7,028 nt of DNA from Chloroflexota bacterium (lineage in GTDB: Bacteria; Chloroflexota; Limnocylindria; Limnocylindrales; CSP1-4): contig JAJYMP010000031.1 in assembly GCA_021786915.1 (NCBI GenBank), forward strand, positions 1 to 7,028, read 5' to 3'. The position numbers and the translations under genes were made by a program. Within the stretch, counting starts at the first letter, position 1, and each line of letters begins with the position of its first letter. The notes under the pieces were generated by a model that saw nothing but the letters and a program-made list of their open reading frames with translations, did not search any database and was not told the DNA's origin. Below, in pieces: positions 1 to 6,827 of the stretch.

Positions 1-1
1 C

Positions 2-427
2 CCGGCGATCCTCGACTGGATCGCCGCCTCCCGACCGTTCCTCGGCATCTGCCTGGGGCTCCAGCTCCTGTTCCAGACCAGCGACGAGGACGGGGCGGCC
101 ACCCTGGGCGTCCTGCGCGGGCACACCGTGCGCCTCGACGGCGCCCCCACGCTCCCGCACATCGGGTGGAACCAGGTCGAGCGGCGGTTCGACCACCCGG
201 CCTTCGCAGGCATCGCGCCCGGCGCCGACTTCTACTTCGTCCACTCGTACGCGGGCGCGCCGGCCGACGACGAGGTGATCCTCGCCGAGACCGAGCACGG
301 AACGCGGTTCACCGCCGCGGTCGCGCGCGGCAACCTGCTGGGCGTGCAGTTCCACCCCGAGCGCTCCGGCACCGACGGGCTGCGCCTCGTCGCGAACGTG
401 GTCCGATCCGCCGCGGACGCTGCCTGA
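2..427 (+). CDS. hisH: Imidazole glycerol phosphate synthase, glutamine amidotransferase subunit (HisH), 5' end missing
   Basis: This is the C-terminal 141 residues of HisH; the start lies before the window. HisH hydrolyses glutamine and channels ammonia to HisF, which makes imidazole glycerol phosphate and AICAR in histidine biosynthesis in the cytoplasm. The class I amidotransferase triad is visible. The nucleophile Cys is in the [10 protein letters not shown] elbow (codon 50-52). The catalytic His and Glu are in VQFHPE (codons 353-355 and 359-361). PHIGWN and FVHSYAG are also typical HisH segments. A GTG at 128 is in frame but lies after the nucleophile Cys, so it is internal and not the true start. 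The TGA stop shares its last base with the hisF ATG, which suggests translational coupling and matches the 1:1 enzyme complex. HisH is about 200 residues, so roughly 60 are missing upstream. Confidence 0.96.
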   Translation, partial: PAILDWIAASRPFLGICLGLQLLFQTSDEDGAATLGVLRGHTVRLDGAPTLPHIGWNQVERRFDHPAFAGIAPGADFYFVHSYAGAPADDEVILAETEHGTRFTAAVARGNLLGVQFHPERSGTDGLRLVANVVRSAADAA

Positions 428-1224
428 TGCTCCGCCGCCGCGTCATCCCCTGCCTCGACGTCGCGAACGGCCGCGTCGTCAAGGGCACCCGCTTCGTCGA
501 CCTGCGCGACGAGGGCGACCCGCCCGAGCTCGCCGAGCGCTACGCCCGCGAGGGCGCCGACGAGATCGTCTACCTCGACATCACGGCCGCGCCGGAGGGC
601 CGGGGCACGCTGCTCGACATCGTGGAGCGGACCGCGCGGCGCGTGTTCATCCCGCTCACTGTGGGCGGCGGCGTGCGCAGCGTGGACGACATGCGCGACG
701 TGCTGCGGGCGGGCGCCGACAAGGTGAGCCTCAACACGCGGGCCGTCGAGGACCCCGAGCTCGTTCGCCGCTGCGCGGCGAGGTTCGGCAGCCAGGCGGT
801 GGTGGTGGCGATCGATGCCCGGCGCGTGCCGGCGAGCGAGGCGGTCCCGTCGGGCTTCGAGGTGGTCGTGCGAGGCGGCCGCCAGCCGGTCGGGCTCGAC
901 GCGGTCGCGTGGGCGGCACGCGTGGTCGAGCTCGGCGCCGGCGAGCTGCTGGTGACCTCGATCGACCGCGACGGCACGGGGTCTGGGTTCGACACCGAGC
1001 AACTGCGCGCGATCTCGGGGCTCGTCCCGGTCCCGGTCATCGCCTCGGGCGGCGCGGCGGGTCCTGACGACTTCGTCGCGGCCGTGCGCGACGGCGGCGC
1101 CGACGCCGTGCTCGCGGCGGGGATCTTCCACCGGCGCGAGTGGACGATCGCGGAGGTCAAGGTGACGATGGCCGCGGCGGGACTGCCGGTGCGCATCCTG
1201 CCCGACGGGACGGAGGCGGCATGA
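427..1224 (+). CDS. hisF: Imidazole glycerol phosphate synthase, cyclase subunit (HisF)
   Basis: The product is 265 residues, close to the usual 250-260, and forms a (beta/alpha)8 barrel. It uses ammonia from HisH to convert PRFAR to imidazole glycerol phosphate plus AICAR. The N-terminus reads [10 protein letters not shown], and the catalytic Asp falls at residue 11 as in the well-studied Thermotoga enzyme. The second catalytic Asp is residue 130 in [10 protein letters not shown]. The phosphate-binding and barrel motifs [39 protein letters not shown] and LAAGIFH are all present. I chose the ATG at 427 because residue 1 then aligns with the family start. The same frame is open upstream into hisH, but that is not family sequence. 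There is no clear Shine-Dalgarno sequence; the one-base overlap with hisH suggests reinitiation. Confidence 0.97.
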   Translation: MLRRRVIPCLDVANGRVVKGTRFVDLRDEGDPPELAERYAREGADEIVYLDITAAPEGRGTLLDIVERTARRVFIPLTVGGGVRSVDDMRDVLRAGADKVSLNTRAVEDPELVRRCAARFGSQAVVVAIDARRVPASEAVPSGFEVVVRGGRQPVGLDAVAWAARVVELGAGELLVTSIDRDGTGSGFDTEQLRAISGLVPVPVIASGGAAGPDDFVAAVRDGGADAVLAAGIFHRREWTIAEVKVTMAAAGLPVRILPDGTEAA

Positions 1225-1973
1225 GCAGCGAACCCAGGACGCTCGACGGGAGGCCCGGCGCGCCGATGGGGAGCGCCGGACCGGTGGACCTGAGCGCCGG
1301 GCTCGCGCCCGAGGACCTCGCCTGGGTCGAGGGCGGCCTGGTCGCCGGCGTCGTCCAGGACGTTGCGGACGGTCGCGTCCTGATGGTCGGCTGGCTCGAC
1401 GCCGAGGCGCTCGCCGCCACGCTCGCGACCGGCGAGGTGCACTTCCACTCGCGCTCGCGCGGCCGGCTGTGGCGCAAGGGGGAGACGTCGGGCAACGTGC
1501 TGCGACTGCAGACCCTCGCGCTCGACTGCGACGGCGACGCGCTCCTGCTGGGGGTCGAGCCCGTCGGGCCGACGTGCCACCGGGGCGTGCGGTCCTGCTT
1601 CGACGCCGACGGCGCACCCGCCACCACGCGCGCCCCGCAGGGCTTCGCCTGGCTCGAAGCGCTGTGGGCGACGATCGCCGAGCGCGCTGCCGAGCGGCCC
1701 GCTGGGTCGTACACGACGCGCCTGCTCGAGGGCGGCGTCGACCTCGCTGGCCGCAAGGTGGCCGAGGAGGCCACGGAGGTGCTCCTCGCCGCCAAGAACG
1801 ACGAGGCGGCCGAGCGGGCCGGCATGGACAGGTTGGAATCGGGCCGTCTGCTGGCTGGCGAAACCGCTGACCTCGCCTACCATGCGCTCGTGCTGCTCGC
1901 CGAGCGCGGCCTGATGCCCGCAGACATCATCGAGGTCCTGCGGGATCGGCATGGGAGGCCCGGCGGGCGCTGA
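1221..1973 (+). CDS. hisI: Bifunctional phosphoribosyl-AMP cyclohydrolase / phosphoribosyl-ATP pyrophosphatase (HisIE)
   Basis: This 250-residue fusion catalyses steps 2 and 3 of histidine biosynthesis: PR-ATP pyrophosphohydrolysis (HisE half) and PR-AMP ring opening (HisI half). The HisI half spans about residues 30-140 and shows [26 protein letters not shown] and LDCDGD. The metal-binding segment [12 protein letters not shown] supplies the usual Cys/His ligands. The HisE half spans about 145-250, with [22 protein letters not shown] and a final LRDRHG. Between AAKN and GETADLAYH there are more residues than in common HisE proteins. The ATG overlaps the hisF stop (ATGA) and is preceded by GGAGG at 1212-1216, four bases away, which favours it over the in-frame Met at residue 16 (1266). 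The first 25 or so residues are a poorly conserved Gly/Pro-rich extension. Confidence 0.95.
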   Translation: MSSEPRTLDGRPGAPMGSAGPVDLSAGLAPEDLAWVEGGLVAGVVQDVADGRVLMVGWLDAEALAATLATGEVHFHSRSRGRLWRKGETSGNVLRLQTLALDCDGDALLLGVEPVGPTCHRGVRSCFDADGAPATTRAPQGFAWLEALWATIAERAAERPAGSYTTRLLEGGVDLAGRKVAEEATEVLLAAKNDEAAERAGMDRLESGRLLAGETADLAYHALVLLAERGLMPADIIEVLRDRHGRPGGR

Positions 1974-1979
1974 AGGGAG
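1973..1979 (+). promoter_or_regulatory. Ribosome binding site deciding the start of the VOC gene
   Basis: AAGGGAG lies seven bases before the ATG at 1987 and begins at the last base of the hisIE stop codon. This is the best Shine-Dalgarno match near any start in the window. It argues for the 1987 start rather than the in-frame ATG at 1951, which lies inside hisIE and adds twelve Gly/Pro-type residues. Confidence 0.75.
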
Positions 1980-1986
1980 CCACCCG

Positions 1987-2397
1987 ATGCCCGCCGCCAA
2001 CGCGTTCGCCCCGCACGACAGGGCGAAGCAGATCTTCGCGGTGACGCTGTTCGTGGACGACCTGGCCCAGACCGAGCGCTTCTACCACGAGGTGTTCGGC
2101 ATGCCGCTCGTCCACAAGGACGACGACGCCGTCGCCTACCGCTTCCCGAACATGGTCGTCAACCTGCTGCTGGCGTCCGCCGCGCCAGAGCTCATCGCGC
2201 CGTCGCCGGTCGGCCCCGCCGGCACGCCGTCGCGGATGATGCTGACCCTCGAGGTGGACGACGTCGACGCCTTCGCGACGCACCTGCGCGCGCTGGGCGT
2301 GCCGATCCTCAACGGCCCGGTCGACCGTCGGTGGGGTCCGCGGACGGTGACCATCGCCGACCCGAGCGGGCACTGCTGGGAGTTCGCGGCCGGCTGA
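1987..2397 (+). CDS. VOC-superfamily (glyoxalase/bleomycin-resistance fold) protein, function unknown
   Basis: The product is 136 residues and cytoplasmic, with no signal peptide. It shows the paired beta-alpha-beta-beta-beta pattern of the vicinal oxygen chelate fold. The first half (about residues 16-65) has VTLFVDDLAQTERFYHEVFG followed by a strand near VAYRF. The second half (about 77-134) has LTLEVDDVDAFATHLRALGV and ends TIADPSGHCWEF. Of the four usual metal-ligand positions I can see only the final Glu (residue 132, in CWEF). The first strand has Thr/Leu where His or Gln is common, and the NMVVNLLLAS strand offers no clear acidic or His ligand. A true glyoxalase I is therefore unlikely; a binding protein or an atypical lyase, dioxygenase or resistance protein is possible. 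It lies 13 bases after hisIE and is probably co-transcribed, but nothing in it points to histidine biosynthesis. Confidence 0.85.
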   Translation: MPAANAFAPHDRAKQIFAVTLFVDDLAQTERFYHEVFGMPLVHKDDDAVAYRFPNMVVNLLLASAAPELIAPSPVGPAGTPSRMMLTLEVDDVDAFATHLRALGVPILNGPVDRRWGPRTVTIADPSGHCWEFAAG

Positions 2398-2462
2398 GGA
2401 CGGCCGACTGGTCCGCCGGCGCCGCGCTGGTCGGCTGCACGCCTCCTGGCCGGCCGCCGCCG

Positions 2463-2582
2463 CCGCGAGTCGGCTCAGACTCGATGTCCGATGCGCTGAG
2501 CGTGGTCCCCGGCCGTGGCCGCGGCCCTCGACGGGCGGCCGTGCGGTCGAGGGCCGCCGCTTGAGTCTGGCGCGACTCGCGG
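2463..2582. repeat. Nested imperfect inverted repeat between convergent genes
   Basis: The left arm (2463-2484) pairs with the right arm (2561-2582). Ten bases, 2463-2472, match 2573-2582 exactly. After a three-base interruption, 2476-2484 pairs with 2561-2569, with one G-U pair. The arms enclose a second, perfect hairpin at 2521-2557. The interior is asymmetric: 36 bases lie between the left outer arm and the inner hairpin, but only three on the other side. It occupies most of the 227-base gap between the VOC gene and tyrS. It could be a bidirectional terminator, an mRNA 3' structure, or a small palindromic repeat of the REP/MITE kind. Only one copy is present here, so a dispersed family cannot be shown. 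Confidence 0.7.
2521..2557. terminator. Perfect 12-bp GC-rich hairpin, probable bidirectional terminator
   Basis: GCGGCCCTCGAC at 2521-2532 is the exact reverse complement of 2546-2557, with a 13-base loop. It lies 124 bases after the VOC stop codon and 67 bases beyond the tyrS stop codon on the other strand, which is where a shared terminator for the two converging transcripts would be. There is no T-run on either strand, so it is not a canonical intrinsic terminator. High-GC bacteria often use such U-poor hairpins, so the role is inferred from position and stem strength. Confidence 0.5.
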
Positions 2583-2624
2583 GGTCGGTGCGCCGAGCAA
2601 GACGATGGTGGCTGCCCGACGTCG

Positions 2625-4016
2625 TCAGCCGCCCACGACCCGCACGACCGAGCGGTTGCGCTTCCCGACCCGGACCTCGAGCCACTCGCCGGCCACCGGC
2701 GTCGGCACCGCGGCCGCCTGGTCCGCGATGCGCTCCCCATTCACGGTGATCGCGCCGCCCGAGATCAGCCGCCGCGCCTCACCGCGCGACGGGGCGAGCC
2801 CCGTCTCCGCGAGCAGCACGACCACGCCGCCCGCGACGACATCTGGCGTGGTGGCGGGGCCGTTGGTGGCAGCGTGGATGCGGGCGAGCAGCGCGGGGTC
2901 GATCACCGGCTCGCGCTGGAACAGCGCCGCGGACACCTGGACCGCTGCCCGCGCCTCCTCCTCGCCGTGGACCCGCGCCGTGACGTCGAGGGCCAGCTCA
3001 CGCTGCGCCTCGCGGGCGTCCGGGCGCGCCGCCGTCGCCGCGTCGAGCGCCTCGATGCGCTCCCGTGACCACAGGGTGAGCCAGCGCAGGTACGTCCCGA
3101 TGTCGCGGTCGTCGGTGTTGACCCAGTACTGGTAGAACGCGTACGGCGTCGTCCGGCGGGGGTCCAGCCAGACGGAGTCGCCCGCCTCGCTCTTGCCGAA
3201 CTTGGTGCCCGACGGCGAGAGCAGCAGCTTGTAGCTGATGCCGTGCGCGGGGCTCTGCTCGCTGCCCTCCCCGCCCCCGCCCGCCGTCCGGCGGATCAGC
3301 TCCAGACCCGCTGTGATGTTCCCCCACTGGTCCGCGCCGCCCATCTGCATCTCGACGCCCTGGGTCCGGTAGAGGTGCGCGAAGTCGGCCGCCTGGAGGG
3401 TCATGTAGCTGAACTCGGTGAACGAGAGGCCGCGCTCCAGGCGCACCTGCACGGAGTCCTTGGCCAGCATGTAGGGGATCGTGAAGTGGACGCCGACCTC
3501 GCGCAGGTATTCGATGAGCGACATCGGGCCCAGCCAGTCGAGGTTGTTGGCCATCACCGCGCCGGTCGGGCCGGGCGTGAAGTCCAGGAACCGCTCGAGC
3601 TGGGCGTGGATCGCGTCGGCGTTGGCGCGGACGTCGGCCTCGGTCAGCATCACGCGCTCGGTGGAGCGGTGCGAGGGGTCGCCGATCATGCCCGTGCCCC
3701 CGCCGACCAAGGCGACCGGCCGGCCGCCGCGCAGCTGGAGGCGGATGAGGCCGAAGATCGGGATCAGGTGGCCCACGTGGAGCGAATCCGCGGACGGGTC
3801 GAAGCCGTTGTAGGCCGCGATCGTGCGCCCCGTGGCCAGCCGCTCGCGCAGGCCGGGCGTGGTCGCGTGCAGGATGCCGCGCCACTCCAGCTCGTCGATC
3901 AGGCCCGGCAGACCGGGTGCGGGATCGGCTGGCGGGCCGGCGGGCGTCACAACGACTGCGTCGGATCCGTCACGGTCCGACCCCCTCACGGGGACGCGGT
4001 TGTTCATTCCCTGCAT
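2625..4016 (-). CDS. tyrS: Tyrosyl-tRNA synthetase (TyrRS)
   Basis: This class Ic aminoacyl-tRNA synthetase charges tRNA-Tyr with tyrosine using ATP in the cytoplasm. With the first ATG it has 463 residues; bacterial TyrRS is usually about 420. YNGFDPSADSLHVGHL (residues 69-84) holds the HIGH-type signature, and the second signature is KFGKS (272-276). SYMTLQAADF (203-212) and GGADQWGNITAGLEL (226-240) carry tyrosine-binding residues, including Tyr204, Gln208 and Asp211. A C-terminal S4 RNA-binding domain spans about 405-463. Homology to known TyrRS begins only near residue 38 (GLIDELEWRGIL), so the first 37 residues are an extension or a misassigned start. In-frame alternatives are Met4 (4007) and a GTG at residue 23 (3948-3950); none has a convincing Shine-Dalgarno. 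The gene is divergent from the downstream penicillin-binding protein gene. Confidence 0.96.
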   Translation of the reverse strand: MQGMNNRVPVRGSDRDGSDAVVVTPAGPPADPAPGLPGLIDELEWRGILHATTPGLRERLATGRTIAAYNGFDPSADSLHVGHLIPIFGLIRLQLRGGRPVALVGGGTGMIGDPSHRSTERVMLTEADVRANADAIHAQLERFLDFTPGPTGAVMANNLDWLGPMSLIEYLREVGVHFTIPYMLAKDSVQVRLERGLSFTEFSYMTLQAADFAHLYRTQGVEMQMGGADQWGNITAGLELIRRTAGGGGEGSEQSPAHGISYKLLLSPSGTKFGKSEAGDSVWLDPRRTTPYAFYQYWVNTDDRDIGTYLRWLTLWSRERIEALDAATAARPDAREAQRELALDVTARVHGEEEARAAVQVSAALFQREPVIDPALLARIHAATNGPATTPDVVAGGVVVLLAETGLAPSRGEARRLISGGAITVNGERIADQAAAVPTPVAGEWLEVRVGKRNRSVVRVVGG

Positions 4017-4024
4017 GGTATCGT
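4016..4024 (+). promoter_or_regulatory. Candidate extended -10 promoter for the penicillin-binding protein gene
   Basis: TGG followed by TATCGT resembles an extended -10 element (TGn-TATAAT; four of six matches in the hexamer). Transcription would begin around 4031-4034, at or just before the ATG at 4034, giving a leaderless or nearly leaderless mRNA. This fits the lack of a Shine-Dalgarno sequence there. On the opposite strand the same bases overlap the tyrS start, so the two genes may share this small region. There is no good -35 match, so this is a weak call. Confidence 0.3.
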
Positions 4025-4033
4025 CGACCAGAC

Positions 4034-6745
4034 ATGCGAAACAGCCTCACCCGGCGGCAGCGCCACCGTCGCCAGGGTGCGCGTCACCGCCCCCGCGGCA
4101 TAGGAGTCGTCCGATCGACCCTCGTCGCCCTCCCGATCATCGTCTTCGGGATCCTGGTCGTGGTCGGCCTGGGGGCTGGCGTCGCGGCGGTGAGCGCCTA
4201 CCAGTACCTCTCCCAGGGCCTGCCCGACCCGACGACGCTCGACACGATCACCTTCACCTCCCAGACGGTGGTCTACGACCGCACGGGGAAGGTCCAGCTG
4301 GCGAAGCTGGGCAGCGACCGCCGAGACGTCGTCCAGTACAAGGACGTCCCACCGGCGCTGATCGACGCGACGACGGCCGCCGAGGACAAGACCTTCTGGG
4401 GGAACGCGGGCTTCGACCCCGTCGCCTTCGTCAAGGCGACGATCGACACGCTGCAGGGCAATGACCGCGGCGCCTCGACCATCACCCAGCAGCTCGTGCG
4501 CGCCCGCCTGCTGCCGCAGGACGTCCTCGACGGCAACATCTACATCCGCAAGGCCAAGGAGATCATCCAGTCGATCCGTCTGACCCAGGCCTATCCGGGC
4601 GTGGCCGGCAAGCAGACGATCATGCAGGACTACCTCAACCAGAACTACTACGGCAACCGCTCGTACGGCGTGGCGGCCGCGGCCAAGAGCTACTGGAACA
4701 AGGACCTCAAGAACCTGACGCTCGCCCAGATGGCGCTCCTCGCGGGCATCCCCAAGTCGCCCACCCAGTACGACCTCGTCAAGAACGCCGTCGAGCAGTC
4801 GGTCACCGGCGCGGACGGCAAGACCACGACGGAGCTGGTGGTCCCGGCCACCTCGGCGATCGTCCAGCGCCGCAACTACATCCTCGACCTCATGCTCACC
4901 CAGGCGACCCTCGGCACCTACACCCAGGCGCAGATCGACGCCGCCAAGGCCGAGCCGGTGATCCTCGCCTCGCAGGCGACCCCGCAGTGGCTGGCGCCGC
5001 AGTTCGTGTGGCAGGTCCGCGACGAGCTGGGCCAGCTCCTGTGCGGGACCACCCAGTGCCAGAAGATCGACACCGGCGGCTACACCGTCTACACGACGCT
5101 CAACTACTCGATGCAGCAGACCGTCGAGAAGTGGGCGTACGCCGCGGCGGTCATCCCCAACCTCTCGAACCAGACCGCGGCGCTCAAGGCGAAGAAGATC
5201 CCGTCGTCGGAGTGGGGCTGGATCCGCAACCTGACGGGCCAGAACGTCCACAACGACGCGGCGGGGGTGGTCGACTACCGGACCGGGGAGGTGCTCGCCT
5301 ACGTGGGCTCGGCCGACTACCTCGGCAAGGGCAACAAGAAGTTCCAGCCCCAGTTCGACGTGCTCGGTGACGGCTTCCGCCAGTCTGGGTCCTCGATCAA
5401 GCCCATCGACTACGTTATCGGCATCGACGACAAGACGATGACCGCATCGACGCTGTTCATGGACGTGGTCACCAACTTCGCCAGCCCCGGCCAGACCCCG
5501 TTCCTCCCCACCCAGGCCGACAGCGCGGAGCGCGGCCCGGTGCGCCTGCGGAGCGCCATCCAGTTCTCGCTCAACGTGCCCGCGATCAAGGCGGGCTTCA
5601 TCAACGGTCTCGACCACCAGCTCCAGCGGTCCAAGGACTTCGGCCTGGTCTACCCGGCCAACACGTACCCGGTCGCGTCCGAGAGCATCGGTACCCTGCT
5701 GGTCCACCCGATCGACATGATCAGCGCCTTCGGCGCCATCGCGGACGGCGGCGTCCTGATGCCGCGCCACACGATCCTCAAGGTCATCGGGCCCAACGGC
5801 GAGCAGGTCTGGCCGCAGCCGGGCGTCACCCTCGCCGGGAAGCGGGTCGTGTCCAAGCAGGCCGCCTACATCATGACCGACATCCTGGCGGGCAACACGC
5901 AGATGTCGGTCAATCCGTTCTGGGGCAAGTGGCGGGTCACGGACGGGGTGACCAGCAGCAAGGTGCGTCCTGCCGCCTACAAGACCGGCACCACCAGCGA
6001 CAACCGCGACGTGCTCGCGGACGGGTACCTGCCGCCGCCATCGGACCCCAAGCTCCCGGGGCTGGTCGTGGGGGTGTGGATGGGCAACTCCGACAACTCG
6101 CCCAACTCCGGCCGGCTCTCGCTCGACAGCTCGGCCCCACTATGGTCCGCGATCATGTCCGAGATCTCCAAGGGCATGCCGATCGAGAGCTTCAGCAGCT
6201 CCAAGCCGGCCGGGCTGGTCACGGCGACGATTGACGCCTTCACCGGCATGAAGCCCGGCCCGACGACGCGCAAGACCATCACCGAGATGTACCTGCCCGG
6301 GACGCAGCCCACGGGTCCTGCCAAGGTGACCGTGACCGCGGACATCGACGCCGCGACCGGGCTCCTCTGGCAGCCCGGCTGCGCCGGCCCGATGCAGACC
6401 CGATCGTTCATCGACTTCAGCCAGGTCGAGGCTGGGTTCCCCGCATGGCAGAAGGCCGACATCGCGTGGCAGGCCCGGGCCGCGCGCGGCCCGGGGGTCG
6501 TCGGCGGGCCGAAGCACACCCACACGAGCTACTTCTACGGACAGGGGTTCTTCCCGTTCGGCATGAGCTGGGGCGGCTCGTTCGCGCCCACCAAGAAGTG
6601 CTCGGTCGTGCCGGTCACGCCGCCGCCCACGCCGTGCATCTCGCTGGATCCACTCTCGCCGTGCCCCTCGGCGCCCCCGCCCGGGCCGACGCCCGTCCCC
6701 ACGCCGCCGGCGGTCGCCACGCCCACCCCGAAGGCCAAGCCCTAG
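4034..6745 (+). CDS. Class A bifunctional penicillin-binding protein (PBP1A-type: GT51 glycosyltransferase plus transpeptidase)
   Basis: The product is 903 residues. It polymerises lipid II into glycan strands and cross-links the peptides outside the membrane. An Arg-rich cytoplasmic N-terminus (1-27) precedes one membrane segment (about 28-53). The GT51 domain (about 85-265) has catalytic Glu117 in AAEDKTFW, GASTITQQLVR (146-156), RKAKE with Glu176, and a YLNQNYYGNRSYGV segment. The His common after the ED..F motif is replaced by Asn (WGNAGFDP). The transpeptidase domain (about 420-700) shows the complete active site: SSIK with Ser453 and Lys456, SLN (512-514) and KTG (650-652). A linker Cys pair, CGTTQC (337-342), could form a disulfide. 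A Gly/aromatic-rich stretch and a 44-residue Pro-rich tail (about 860-903) close the protein. I chose the ATG at 4034 because 39 upstream in-frame residues lie antisense to tyrS and look unlike the family. Confidence 0.95.
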   Translation: MRNSLTRRQRHRRQGARHRPRGIGVVRSTLVALPIIVFGILVVVGLGAGVAAVSAYQYLSQGLPDPTTLDTITFTSQTVVYDRTGKVQLAKLGSDRRDVVQYKDVPPALIDATTAAEDKTFWGNAGFDPVAFVKATIDTLQGNDRGASTITQQLVRARLLPQDVLDGNIYIRKAKEIIQSIRLTQAYPGVAGKQTIMQDYLNQNYYGNRSYGVAAAAKSYWNKDLKNLTLAQMALLAGIPKSPTQYDLVKNAVEQSVTGADGKTTTELVVPATSAIVQRRNYILDLMLTQATLGTYTQAQIDAAKAEPVILASQATPQWLAPQFVWQVRDELGQLLCGTTQCQKIDTGGYTVYTTLNYSMQQTVEKWAYAAAVIPNLSNQTAALKAKKIPSSEWGWIRNLTGQNVHNDAAGVVDYRTGEVLAYVGSADYLGKGNKKFQPQFDVLGDGFRQSGSSIKPIDYVIGIDDKTMTASTLFMDVVTNFASPGQTPFLPTQADSAERGPVRLRSAIQFSLNVPAIKAGFINGLDHQLQRSKDFGLVYPANTYPVASESIGTLLVHPIDMISAFGAIADGGVLMPRHTILKVIGPNGEQVWPQPGVTLAGKRVVSKQAAYIMTDILAGNTQMSVNPFWGKWRVTDGVTSSKVRPAAYKTGTTSDNRDVLADGYLPPPSDPKLPGLVVGVWMGNSDNSPNSGRLSLDSSAPLWSAIMSEISKGMPIESFSSSKPAGLVTATIDAFTGMKPGPTTRKTITEMYLPGTQPTGPAKVTVTADIDAATGLLWQPGCAGPMQTRSFIDFSQVEAGFPAWQKADIAWQARAARGPGVVGGPKHTHTSYFYGQGFFPFGMSWGGSFAPTKKCSVVPVTPPPTPCISLDPLSPCPSAPPPGPTPVPTPPAVATPTPKAKP

Positions 6746-6781
6746 CGCCTCGGCATCGATTGGGCCGGCCGGAGCGAGAGC

Positions 6782-6811
6782 GCTGCCCGCCGCGGACCCG
6801 CGCTCGGCAGC
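6782..6811. terminator. Weak candidate hairpin terminator between convergent genes
   Basis: GCTGCC at 6782-6787 pairs with GGCAGC at 6806-6811. Inside it CGCG (6791-6794) pairs with CGCG (6799-6802) around a four-base loop; a 3-by-3 internal loop separates the two stems. It lies 37 bases after the penicillin-binding protein stop and 17 bases beyond the stop of the minus-strand gene. There is no T-run. In sequence this GC-rich such a stem can arise by chance, so position is the main support. Confidence 0.3.
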
Positions 6812-6827
6812 ATCCGGGCGGGACCGC

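Noticed and set aside
1951..1986. Upstream in-frame ATG for the VOC gene, inside hisIE
   Set aside because: The ATG at 1987 has a well-spaced AAGGGAG; the extra twelve residues are Gly/Pro-type and not part of the fold.
232..2000. Long open frames on the minus strand across hisH, hisF and hisIE (up to about 475 codons)
   Set aside because: They are antisense to three clearly recognised enzymes and are Arg/Ala/Pro-rich low-complexity translations with no family features. In sequence this GC-rich, stops are rare in the other frames.
2331..2564. Small open frame (77 codons) running from the VOC gene into the intergenic region
   Set aside because: It starts inside the VOC gene, has Arg/Pro-rich composition and passes through the inverted repeat; no ribosome binding site supports it.
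2398..2624. Possible tRNA or small RNA gene in the VOC-tyrS gap
   Set aside because: No cloverleaf, T-loop or promoter-like sequence is visible. The inverted repeats explain the structure better as a 3' element.
3917..4033. Upstream in-frame extension of the PBP gene
   Set aside because: The added 39 residues are antisense to tyrS and unlike the family, while the ATG at 4034 gives a normal short basic N-terminus before the membrane segment.
3243..4103. Open frame on the plus strand opposite tyrS
   Set aside because: It is antisense to a conserved TyrRS, has no recognisable motif and runs into the PBP gene in another frame.
4004..5770. 588-codon open frame on the minus strand opposite the PBP gene
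   Set aside because: Its translation is a repetitive mix of Arg, Val, Leu, Asp and Gly with no domain. It is complementary to well-conserved GT51 and transpeptidase motifs, so it is a compositional shadow.
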